A stretch of DNA of 64,000 bases from CAZCVI01 sp964502145 (GTDB lineage Bacteria > Acidobacteriota > Aminicenantia > UBA2199). The stretch's first letter is position 1. The number at the start of each line of letters is the position of its first letter. The notes under the pieces are model-generated. The model did not search any database and was not told the DNA's origin. It saw only the letters and a list, made by a program, of their open reading frames with translations. The stretch covers positions 1 through 64,000 of the forward strand of contig CAZCVI010000027.1 of assembly GCA_964502145.1 (NCBI GenBank). The letters run 5' to 3'. A program made the position numbers and the translations under genes. Positions 9,364 through 17,093 of this stretch are shown piece after piece.

Positions 9364-9366
9364 ATA

Positions 9367-9873
9367 TTATTGGGCTGTTGCACAGAGTTTTTCGATTTCT
9401 GCTTTTTTTAATCCGGTATACTCTATGATCTTTGATATTTCCATACCGTTTTTTAGCATTTTTTTGGCTGTTTTTATTATTCCGTTTTTTTCGCCTTTTT
9501 TTTCAGCTTTTTTTGCGGCATCACGTATCCATGGAAGTTCATATTCCATTTTAAATTCCTCCTCTGCTTGACGGACGACTTGTCTTAAACTCTTCTTGTA
9601 GATATCCGGTACACGGATGAGCAAGGTGAAGAATTTGATAATAAGATGCGTGTCGTCCGATGAATATTTTTCTTTATAACACAAGCGGATCAACTCTTTG
9701 AGCGCCTCGAATTTTTTTTCAGAATCCGCGCCCTTTAATTCGAGACTCTTTAATTGCGATTTCACCACCAGGGCCATCGGGCTGTGGGAGTTTTCCAGTT
9801 TCGCGATTAACTCCGGGTTATACTTATAATCCAGAAGTTTGACCGGTTTTTCTATTTTCGTTTCGGTGTTCAT
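9367..9873 (-). pseudogene. C-terminal part of an Rpn/PD-(D/E)XK-type putative transposase
   Basis: A 168-aa charged helical protein starting MNTETKIEKPVKLLDYKY and ending with an EKKGEKNGIIKTAKKML segment. This is the layout of the C-terminal half of Rpn-family recombination-promoting nucleases. The N-terminal PD-(D/E)XK nuclease domain is absent. Its 3' end abuts the truncated DUF3786 copy C. It could be expressed as a short protein, but a remnant is more likely. Confidence 0.55.
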
Positions 9874-10080
9874 AGGCTCAATTATAAATCAAAGGTGTGA
9901 AAATTTCAACTGTACTTTTGTATCTATTCTGTTTTTTCCACACTCCTTGAATATTTAAATGAACCCGAATGCACGGGCGGACTTTATGCTGTTTTTTTTA
10001 CCAGTCTACCTCCCAGTGGACATTATTCATTTATGCAAGAATCGTGCCAAAGCCATCTTTTTTTTCTTCAATAAGTATTT

Positions 10081-10168
10081 TGCATCAAAATTACATGTCT
10101 TGCATCATTTGTGTTAGTGCTCTGGTTTGGGTGCATCAAAATTACTCGCTATTTTGCACCAAAATTAC
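10081..10168. repeat. three direct repeats TGCAYCAAAATTAC upstream of the DUF5675 gene
   Basis: Copies start at 10081, 10132 and 10155, with a partial copy at 10101. The 9874-10241 gap holds no convincing gene. A TATACT at 10187-10192 could be a -10 box, but I see no good -35. The repeats may be an operator. Confidence 0.4.
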
Positions 10169-10241
10169 CTGCCTCTGGAATATTTTTATACTATATCATA
10201 TCTGGATGGAGTGATTACGATAAAATCCTCCCGGAGGTTAT

Positions 10242-10793
10242 ATGAAAAAAAAAATTGTTTTGAACTTGATATTTGCTGTGATTCTGCTTATACAGTTCAC
10301 ACCTTCACTCGTCAGAAGTCAAGACGATGAGCGAAGCATTTCTCTTACCCTGAGCAGGGTATATGAAGGCGACACTTGCACTGTCGGATTCCTTTATCTC
10401 GGCGACTCCATCACCGGGGAAGAGATTTGCCAAACTTTCGAACCGCCTTGGGAAAATAATGAAACAGACGTGAGTTGTATCCCTCCTGGCGAATACAAAG
10501 CTTTTGTAAGGCCAAGGAGAGGGGGTATCAGAATCCAGCTTATCGACAAGCCTGAGGTAAAACGCAGGGCGGTACAGATTCATACAGGGAATGATCTGAC
10601 ACACACTGCGGGTTGCATCCTTGTAGGCACTAAAATTGATAAAGAGGTAGGATTGGTCGAGGGAAGTCAGGATGCCATGATTAAACTCATGGAGAAAATC
10701 TTCGGCATTGCCCGTTGCCCCGGCCAAGGAGACGAACTACTCAGAATCAACATCACTCTTATGGTAGAAGGTGAAAAAGGAAAAGACTATTAG
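10242..10793 (+). CDS. exported DUF5675 family protein
   Basis: A 183-aa protein with a signal peptide (KKKIVLNLIFAVILLIQF) and a DUF5675 domain: GDTCTVGFLYL, then ...CIPPGEYKAF, then VQIHTGNDLTHTAGCILVG. The His and Cys of the HTG...GCI segment resemble the active site of L,D-transpeptidase-like folds, but DUF5675 has no established activity; it is common in phages. GGAGG lies 4 nt before the ATG. It is co-directional with the next gene, 22 nt away, and the two probably form an operon. Confidence 0.75.
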   Translation: MKKKIVLNLIFAVILLIQFTPSLVRSQDDERSISLTLSRVYEGDTCTVGFLYLGDSITGEEICQTFEPPWENNETDVSCIPPGEYKAFVRPRRGGIRIQLIDKPEVKRRAVQIHTGNDLTHTAGCILVGTKIDKEVGLVEGSQDAMIKLMEKIFGIARCPGQGDELLRINITLMVEGEKGKDY

Positions 10794-10815
10794 TAGAAAA
10801 ATTTTAGGAGGAACT

Positions 10816-12741
10816 ATGATTAAAAAAACAATTCTATTCTTATTGCTCTTAAGCATAACTCGTTTTATGATCTTTACACAGACGAATACGACGGCAGCCC
10901 AAAAACAAGGGGTCAAACCCACAGTGGATGCGATCTGTTTCATCTCGTTTGGTGATATCGGACAAAAAGTCGATATTCATCATGCCGCACAATCAGGTGG
11001 AGTAGGAGCTCCATTTCAGGCTCACATCTATTTTCATCGGCCCATACTGGCTTTTGAGGAGAGAAACGACAGCATTGATGATCTGCCAAAAATCATCATG
11101 GAGACACGCACGGATGAGAACAAAACATACTATCAATTCAAAGTACATCTGAGCAGCGACAAGTTCAAGGAATTATGCAAAGAAAAAATCAAGGAAAAGG
11201 ACACCCGGTGGTTATCCGAACATACGATCAGCCCGGACAAAATTGAAGTCTGGAACTGGCCTATTGAAGGTTTGCATGTCAAAGCCATTAACAGGTTCAA
11301 CAAAAAAGTTTATTCCCAGGAAACCTGTGATATTGCTGGTGTAGGTGATTTCTATTCATTTGTGTTGCCAGTGGATAACCTGAACATAGCTGAGTTCATG
11401 AATGCATTAAAAAAGAATGATATAGATTTCAAATTTTCATTCTCTTTTACCAACATCACCGAGGCCATCGGCCAAATTTGGACAACCAACACGTCCAAGA
11501 TCAGCCAGACAATCAGCAGCGCACTTTCAAGCGAACAATTAAACATTGGCAGCCCTATATTCCAAGATCAATATGAGCGTGTCACTTCTCTTGTTCAAGC
11601 TAAATTTACACAAATTATTAGTGCCACCTCTGATAAAGTGCTTCCTCTCCTTCAGAAAGATCTTGCGAAACAAATCCTTTCCGAACCAACACCCAAAGAT
11701 ATTTCTAAACTTTCTGTGGAAGATGCCAAGAAAGTAGAGGCATACCTGAAACCAATCCTGCAAAAAATGCAAGATACAAAACAAGAAAGTGATCGCCAAA
11801 GTACAACTAACGTTTCTAGTACGAATCAAGGAATCAAGATAAACTATATGGGCGTCAGCTTTGACGTGGGCAAGAATGATAAGGAAACAATTGAGAAGGT
11901 GCATGGCACCATACTGACCTTCAAAGAAGATAAGGGATGGTATGAACCTCACTCTATAAATACATCAAGATGCATCAACGGATGGGATGAGACAATAAAA
12001 TCATGTCTTCAATCCGCTTATTTAACTACCGGCGCCACAGCGGGTTTTTTTCTAGACCGGACAGTTCCAAATACCTTTACTGTTTCAAAAATCTGGGATT
12101 CAATATTTGCAGGAAATGCAAAAACAGCTTTCAGCGTTCCTCTTGGTACCATGCTTCCTTACTTCGGTGACGGAAATGAACCCCCAGCGGGTTTTGTCTG
12201 GGCAAATGGAAAAACCAACTGGCCACATGAATCTTGGGTGCCCGTTGATCTCCGAGGAATACCAGTACCAGATATGGCAAAAAACTTAATTGGAGGATGC
12301 ATTACGCCAGACCAAGTTGGGAAAAGGTGGATGGATGGTGAACTAAAATCCAAAATCAAGTCAGAAGGTGAAAATGTTGATACTTTTGTAAATGGTCAAA
12401 TGCTCAGTTGGTTAGCGGCTTATCCACATCCAGAACTTGGATCAAAATATAATTGGGATATTCAAAGGACGGAACCACCATCAATTGTAGATACAAATCC
12501 GAAAGTTTTCACAGATAGATTCTCTGGACAAATCACACACTGGATGATGGATTATAAAATAAGATTAATAAATGTGACTCCCCCTGGTAAATTCCCTGGC
12601 AATGAGACGATAATCCCAGTCAAGGGGGGAATTATAGAAATCGTCAACACTAGAATTCCAGATTCAGTTACTGGAAAGCTCGATTCCTATAAGTCAAGCC
12701 CTCCTTTCTGGCAGGCTCGGTGGATCATTCGTATCAGATAA
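10816..12741 (+). CDS. exported protein with a C-terminal phage tail-collar-like domain
   Basis: A 641-aa protein; the start at 10816 follows AGGAGG and gives a signal peptide (MIKKTILFLLLLSITRFMI). The middle (about residues 230-320) is helical and may form a coiled coil. Residues ~450-520 contain GTMLPYFGDGNEPPAGFVWA and WVPVDLRGIPVPDMAKNLIG, the pattern of tail-collar/fibre tips and related proteins. No other domain is recognised. A strong terminator follows. A role in contractile-particle or surface-attachment machinery is possible but unsupported by other structural genes nearby. Confidence 0.65.
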   Translation: MIKKTILFLLLLSITRFMIFTQTNTTAAQKQGVKPTVDAICFISFGDIGQKVDIHHAAQSGGVGAPFQAHIYFHRPILAFEERNDSIDDLPKIIMETRTDENKTYYQFKVHLSSDKFKELCKEKIKEKDTRWLSEHTISPDKIEVWNWPIEGLHVKAINRFNKKVYSQETCDIAGVGDFYSFVLPVDNLNIAEFMNALKKNDIDFKFSFSFTNITEAIGQIWTTNTSKISQTISSALSSEQLNIGSPIFQDQYERVTSLVQAKFTQIISATSDKVLPLLQKDLAKQILSEPTPKDISKLSVEDAKKVEAYLKPILQKMQDTKQESDRQSTTNVSSTNQGIKINYMGVSFDVGKNDKETIEKVHGTILTFKEDKGWYEPHSINTSRCINGWDETIKSCLQSAYLTTGATAGFFLDRTVPNTFTVSKIWDSIFAGNAKTAFSVPLGTMLPYFGDGNEPPAGFVWANGKTNWPHESWVPVDLRGIPVPDMAKNLIGGCITPDQVGKRWMDGELKSKIKSEGENVDTFVNGQMLSWLAAYPHPELGSKYNWDIQRTEPPSIVDTNPKVFTDRFSGQITHWMMDYKIRLINVTPPGKFPGNETIIPVKGGIIEIVNTRIPDSVTGKLDSYKSSPPFWQARWIIRIR

Positions 12742-12832
12742 TGTTTCGTGAGTGGACAATAATACATGATCAGGGTATGTGTTACACCATTCTTGAAGAG
12801 AAACAAGGGTTTGTAAAAAACTGATTTTAAAA

Positions 12833-12876
12833 GGGCGGCGTTTACACTTGAACCTTGTATAACGCCGCCCTTATTT
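12833..12876 (+). terminator. rho-independent terminator
   Basis: Perfect 10-bp stem GGGCGGCGTT / AACGCCGCCC (12833-12842 and 12861-12870) followed by TTATTT; about 92 nt after the tail-collar gene. Confidence 0.85.
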
Positions 12877-12906
12877 CCTATTGGCCCCCGATTTTTTAAA
12901 AACAGA

Positions 12907-13055
12907 GGTGACGGTGCATAAGAAGGTAGGAATGATTTCTAAAAGTTCCAGCAAATAAACCCGATCTTTGCCTCAAAACACCTGCAAGGAGATGACATTC
13001 GGTTGCAGAACCAGTAAAAAGCATTCCCACATTCCTTCGCGACGTCACCTTTTTT
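12907..13055 (+). ncRNA. possible structured RNA (unassigned)
   Basis: The 417-nt gap 12742-13158 has no gene. Beyond the terminator it contains nested complementary segments: GGTGACG (12907) with CGTCACC (13043), AGGAATG (12928) with CATTCCT (13030), CTGCAA (12982) with TTGCAG (13003), ending in TTTTTT at 13050-13055. This could be a small RNA with its own terminator. No promoter or known family was recognised. Confidence 0.25.
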
Positions 13056-13079
13056 GTAGGCACCATGCACCTAAAGCTT

Positions 13080-13136
13080 GTAGCCCAAGCGTCCCGCTTG
13101 AAAGGCAAAAAAACGCAAGCAGGATGCTTGCACTAC
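13080..13136. repeat. two divergent CTAC-tailed hairpins
   Basis: A reversed element GTAG...CAAGC-GTCCC-GCTTG (13080-13100) faces a forward one GCAAGC-AGGAT-GCTTGC-ACTAC (13115-13136). The pair lies just downstream of DUF3786 copy D and may end the operon transcript. Confidence 0.7.
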
Positions 13137-13158
13137 ATGAAAAGACTTTCCTGGCAGC

Positions 13159-13758
13159 TTACAACAATCCCAAACAAATACGACTGCCCAACACGGCGGC
13201 ATCCTCGGCGTTGTATATGGGTTTCACTGCGGCATCAAAAAGTAAATCCGCGGCGGGGGGTAATTCGTCATCACCGATGCGATAGATCAGGGTGACATAG
13301 AGATTCCCGATAACATGAATGCGGGCTCCTAAATCACCGATGGCGACGGGCACCCAATCGAAACGGTTGAGATTCTGTTGAAGCTGTTGAATATTATTGC
13401 CGAACCGCTTTTCCAGGGGCCGCACGGAACGGGCGCAAAAGGGCCCCCAATAAAAAGGCCCGGCGGTAAACTCCCGAAAGGAAATCAACTGCCCGGTAAA
13501 TACCACGGGCCGTTCATGAAGTAAATAATGCAATACCAATATCTGGTCAAAGACTTTGACAGGAACAGCGGAACCGCTGATAAAAAGCTGAAAATCGGAA
13601 AACCGCAATTCCAAATCCAACCCAAAGGCCCGCAACGATAATCCATCCACCTGCGGCTGCGCCAACCCCAACGCGGCACACCGCGCGGGCATATCCACCT
13701 GCCGCAATTTTTCCACGGCCAACCGCACGGCATCACCATAACCATTCTCCCTAGACAT
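13159..13758 (-). CDS. DUF3786 family protein, copy D (end of CODH/ACS operon)
   Basis: A 199-aa protein of unknown function from a family often linked to CODH/ACS in anaerobes. I chose the ATG at 13758 because GGTG lies 7 nt upstream; an ATG at 13764 would overlap the acsV stop as ATGA. Its position as last gene of the operon, and its co-duplication with acsV DNA at 90-1518, suggest a role tied to corrinoid activation, which is inference. No metal-binding motif stands out. Confidence 0.85.
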   Translation of the reverse strand: MSRENGYGDAVRLAVEKLRQVDMPARCAALGLAQPQVDGLSLRAFGLDLELRFSDFQLFISGSAVPVKVFDQILVLHYLLHERPVVFTGQLISFREFTAGPFYWGPFCARSVRPLEKRFGNNIQQLQQNLNRFDWVPVAIGDLGARIHVIGNLYVTLIYRIGDDELPPAADLLFDAAVKPIYNAEDAAVLGSRICLGLL

Positions 13759-13760
13759 AA

Positions 13761-15671
13761 TCATTCACCAATTGGGTGGGCACGGGGGCCCACCCCTACC
13801 GAAGGGAAACGCTGGCTATCGGTATGGGGTATAAAACACGCGCCGGTAAACTGGTCCATATACGCGGGGTCGGTGCTTAATTCAACATAGGTCATACGGC
13901 GGGCCAATTCTTTCTGCTTTTCCCGGAACTGCTGGGAAACCAACATCATATACGCTCCAGTTAAGGAGGAATTACCTATGTATTGGTATTTCTCCCGTGG
14001 GAGATCGGGAAGAAGGCCAATAATAATGGCTTTCTCAATATCCAAGAAACGCCCGAAGCCGCCGGCAATATAAATATGGGTGACATCTTCAAAGGTCATT
14101 CCCACTTGTTCCAACATCAGGGCACAAGCGGCATAAATGGCGGCTTTGGCGCGGATAATATTATCAATTTCAATTTCATTGATGGAAATCTCTTGGCCGG
14201 TGTCTACAATGTACCGGGCCTGACGGCCTTCAATCTGGATAGCTGGGCAAGATTTAACCCGGTTCAATTTCCCTGCGGCATCCAGCCAACCGGTTTGGAA
14301 CAGATTGGCCAATAAGGAAATCATGCCAGTGCCGCAAATACCATTGGGAGGAACATCACCGATGACGCGATAAGTGGCGGTTCCGGTTTCCGGGGCGATC
14401 TCAACGAGATCAATGGCACCCAAAGCGGCCCGCATTCCGCTACCAATTCCTCCACCCTCAAACGCAGGCCCGGCAGAACAGGCACAAGTGAGCAAAAAAT
14501 CATTGTTGCCAATAACCAACTCGCCATTGGTGCCAATATCAAGGAATAAATTGACTTCATCACTGGTTGTGGCAAGACCAGTACACAATAAACCGGCAGT
14601 AATATCACCACCGACATAACTACCAACGGCAGGGGAAATATACACGGGAGCTGAGGGATATATTTGAATACCTACTGCTTCGGCCTGGAATAATGGCACG
14701 GTCAATAGGGTAGGGGTATAGGGTTCCAAGCGGATATATTCAGGTGGCAAGCCTAATAAAAGATGAATCATGGTGGTATTGCCTGCGATCACCGCACAGT
14801 CGATGTGGATGGGGTCTACGTCATTGCCCTGGCACAATTGGGACAGTAAATGATTGATGGTATCCAATACCCGGGTGCGCAACTCGGCGAGCCTCTCAGG
14901 TTGACGGGCATAATGGATGCGCCCAATGACATCCAGTCCACAAGCGATCTGTTCATTATAAGCGGTCTGGGTGGCGACTACTTCACCGGCAGGGAGAAGC
15001 ACGAGTTGCACGGCCACAGTGGTGGTGCCAATATCCACGGCTATACCGAAATAACGGGCTGTATTATCTCCAGCTTCGACACGGGCGACACGTAAAGTTG
15101 AACCGGCATTTATATCTACTACAGAAACTGTGACAATCCCCGCAGCTTGACGCAACGCTTGGGCTATCTGGCGAATAACGGGTAATGAATAGCTGACTTC
15201 TACTTGTCCGAGAATCTGCTGGAGACTTCGCGTTACACGGTCAAGATCAGAAAGGCCATCCTCCAATTGTGACGGCGCGACCCTTAGCAGAATTTTACGA
15301 GTCAAAGGTTCCAGTTGATCTTTTCGGGGAAAACGTTCGGACGGCACGAGACAAGTATCACGGGTCTCATCAAGGAACTTCCCACCACCATTCCCACTCT
15401 GTTCGGGCACAAAGACGGTAACGGGAACATGCATGACCTGACTACGACAGGCAAGACGATAGCCATGATTCACAGCAGAAGGTGACATTAAACCGAGATG
15501 ATCGGATAATATATCACCGGCCTGAACTTGAACGATACACTTACCACAGGTGCCTTTCCCTCCACACGGCGAATCTATTTTTATGCCTGCTTCACGGGCA
15601 GCCACGAGCAACTGGGTGCCGGGTGCAACTTCCACGGTTGAACCTGAAGGGAGAAAAGTGATTGATGGCAT
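13761..15671 (-). CDS. acsV: corrinoid activation/regeneration protein AcsV (RACE, DUF4445)
   Basis: A 636-aa protein that reductively reactivates the Co(II) corrinoid iron-sulfur protein at the expense of ATP. The N-terminal [2Fe-2S] domain has Cys36, Cys42, Cys45 and Cys75 (CGGKGTCGKC ... ACRSQ). A linker and an ASKHA ATPase-fold domain follow, with DIGTTTVAVQ and CSAGPAFEGGGIGSG. It lies 60 nt after acsC, the gap being filled by a dispersed repeat. The last ~12 residues (GVGPRAHPIGE) are encoded by an intergenic-type hairpin and differ from the duplicate copy, which ends KVLN. Confidence 0.93.
   Translation of the reverse strand: MPSITFLPSGSTVEVAPGTQLLVAAREAGIKIDSPCGGKGTCGKCIVQVQAGDILSDHLGLMSPSAVNHGYRLACRSQVMHVPVTVFVPEQSGNGGGKFLDETRDTCLVPSERFPRKDQLEPLTRKILLRVAPSQLEDGLSDLDRVTRSLQQILGQVEVSYSLPVIRQIAQALRQAAGIVTVSVVDINAGSTLRVARVEAGDNTARYFGIAVDIGTTTVAVQLVLLPAGEVVATQTAYNEQIACGLDVIGRIHYARQPERLAELRTRVLDTINHLLSQLCQGNDVDPIHIDCAVIAGNTTMIHLLLGLPPEYIRLEPYTPTLLTVPLFQAEAVGIQIYPSAPVYISPAVGSYVGGDITAGLLCTGLATTSDEVNLFLDIGTNGELVIGNNDFLLTCACSAGPAFEGGGIGSGMRAALGAIDLVEIAPETGTATYRVIGDVPPNGICGTGMISLLANLFQTGWLDAAGKLNRVKSCPAIQIEGRQARYIVDTGQEISINEIEIDNIIRAKAAIYAACALMLEQVGMTFEDVTHIYIAGGFGRFLDIEKAIIIGLLPDLPREKYQYIGNSSLTGAYMMLVSQQFREKQKELARRMTYVELSTDPAYMDQFTGACFIPHTDSQRFPSVGVGPRAHPIGE
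13775..13800. repeat. hairpin element inside the 3' end of acsV
   Basis: GGTGGGC / GCCCACC stem with a G-rich loop (13775-13794) and a CCTACC tail. It belongs to the same hairpin-plus-CTAC class but lies within coding sequence. Confidence 0.7.
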
Positions 15672-15685
15672 GGGTCTGTTTTATT

Positions 15686-15731
15686 GCCTCCGGCGGCCCG
15701 CTTTTTGAAAAAAGCGGGGCAAAAACTTTTG
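15686..15731. repeat. GCCTCCGGCGGCC-type repeat filling the acsC-acsV gap
   Basis: Conserved head GCCTCCGGCGGCC, stem CCGCTTTTT/AAAAAGCGG and tail AAAAACTTTTG. The 60-nt intergenic gap is almost only this element. Confidence 0.8.
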
Positions 15732-17075
15732 CTATTTGAGTCTCATTTTGACGAAACTTTCAATGTCCCCAGCATCCTGCGGGCCCACCCATACTTTCCA
15801 ACCGGGCAGACTCTCTTCCAATTCACCGCTGATCTGGGCGACATATCCAGGAATAATGATCTCACGAGTGGAAACGAGATTCTCCAAATTAATCTCCTTG
15901 GCGAATTTACCAATGGTGGCCCCGGAAAACTTCCCGGCAGCCCATGCGGTTAAAACACTCATGCCCTCGCATTCGGGAACCAGTAACCATGCACTGGTAC
16001 CACTGTTCTCGATCTCACCGGATACGATAAAATAGGTTAATGAAAAATTGGTGGTGACAAAAACAGGGGAATTGGGGGTAGGTTCACCTATGGGATACAG
16101 TTTGGGTTCTACCTGGATAGGTTTCTGCGGGTCCGTATTGATATTCAGACGCAGGGTCATCAAGGTGGCTAATTGCGCGGGGTCAAAGCTGGGTAAAACA
16201 CAAATACCACCATACTTGCATATCTCGGTCACGGCCCACACGGTGCTATCCAAATAATTGCCAGCATCAGTGGGAACAAAAGAAAGAGACGGATAACCCA
16301 GAGGCTTATAATTATCTTTTAACGCGGCACGACGGGCGATAGTATTGGTCTGAAACAACTCGGACAAACCACTGGTATTAAAGTGCAAGATCAAATCATT
16401 AAACCCATCGGCCTTCAATTTCTCGGTAATGGCTACCAATTGATTTAAATCAGGCGCGGTCACGGCCAAAACATGCCCGTTCTCCTCGGCCACCAGACGA
16501 AGTGCATCTGCAGTTTCGGGTGAAGCGGAAGCCAACACACTACGGGAACCTTTAACTGCTTTAGCCGCAGCAGTTAAAGCGGCGACACTGGCACTACGCA
16601 ACACCAAGGGACGTTTGACTTTCTCCCAAACTTGTAAGGCCAAAGCAGCAAAACGATCAGGGTCACCACTCGTGTTGGTAATGGCAACCATATCTATCAC
16701 CAGACACTCGCCAACCCTTTCCAATAGGTAATGGTGAATGTTTTCCAAGGTTTGGGCAATCTGCGCGGCGGGTTCAGTGTCGTCGATGTTAATAGCAAAC
16801 GCAGTTTGCCGTACAAAGGTTTTTTCATGCCGGTAGAGCACTGTTTCTTCCCCCAGTTTGAGTTCTGGGTTCACACCCAGGGTAATCCCTTTAACTGGTG
16901 GTTCACTGGCGGCACCTAAGACTTGTTTGGCTTCGTCCGAGGCATAGGGACATAAAGACAAATCGGCTTTTTTGGCCGCCAGTTTCATGGCAAAAGCCAG
17001 ACAGGTATTGGAACCACACTCCTTGCAATTGGTCTTGGGCAATAATTTTTGTATTTGAAGTCCTGTTAAAGCCAT
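15732..17075 (-). CDS. acsC: corrinoid iron-sulfur protein large subunit
   Basis: A 447-aa protein, the family's normal length (the Moorella subunit is about 446 aa). It carries the [4Fe-4S] cluster of the CFeSP in an N-terminal domain with Cys17, Cys20, Cys25 and Cys42 (CKECGSNTC ... C), the same positions as in acetogens, followed by the TIM barrel and the C-terminal B12-binding domain. It accepts the methyl group from methyl-tetrahydrofolate and passes it to acetyl-CoA synthase. AGGAGG precedes the ATG. Its small-subunit partner is fused to the preceding gene. Confidence 0.95.
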   Translation of the reverse strand: MALTGLQIQKLLPKTNCKECGSNTCLAFAMKLAAKKADLSLCPYASDEAKQVLGAASEPPVKGITLGVNPELKLGEETVLYRHEKTFVRQTAFAINIDDTEPAAQIAQTLENIHHYLLERVGECLVIDMVAITNTSGDPDRFAALALQVWEKVKRPLVLRSASVAALTAAAKAVKGSRSVLASASPETADALRLVAEENGHVLAVTAPDLNQLVAITEKLKADGFNDLILHFNTSGLSELFQTNTIARRAALKDNYKPLGYPSLSFVPTDAGNYLDSTVWAVTEICKYGGICVLPSFDPAQLATLMTLRLNINTDPQKPIQVEPKLYPIGEPTPNSPVFVTTNFSLTYFIVSGEIENSGTSAWLLVPECEGMSVLTAWAAGKFSGATIGKFAKEINLENLVSTREIIIPGYVAQISGELEESLPGWKVWVGPQDAGDIESFVKMRLK

Positions 17076-17093
17076 GGTTGAATTTCCTCCTGT

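Noticed and set aside
9367..9873. Active insertion sequence
   Set aside because: Only the C-terminal half of an Rpn-type protein is present, with no nuclease domain and no terminal inverted repeats.
12896..13108. 70-codon minus-strand frame
   Set aside because: Overlaps the candidate structured RNA and a hairpin repeat; no ribosome site or family resemblance.
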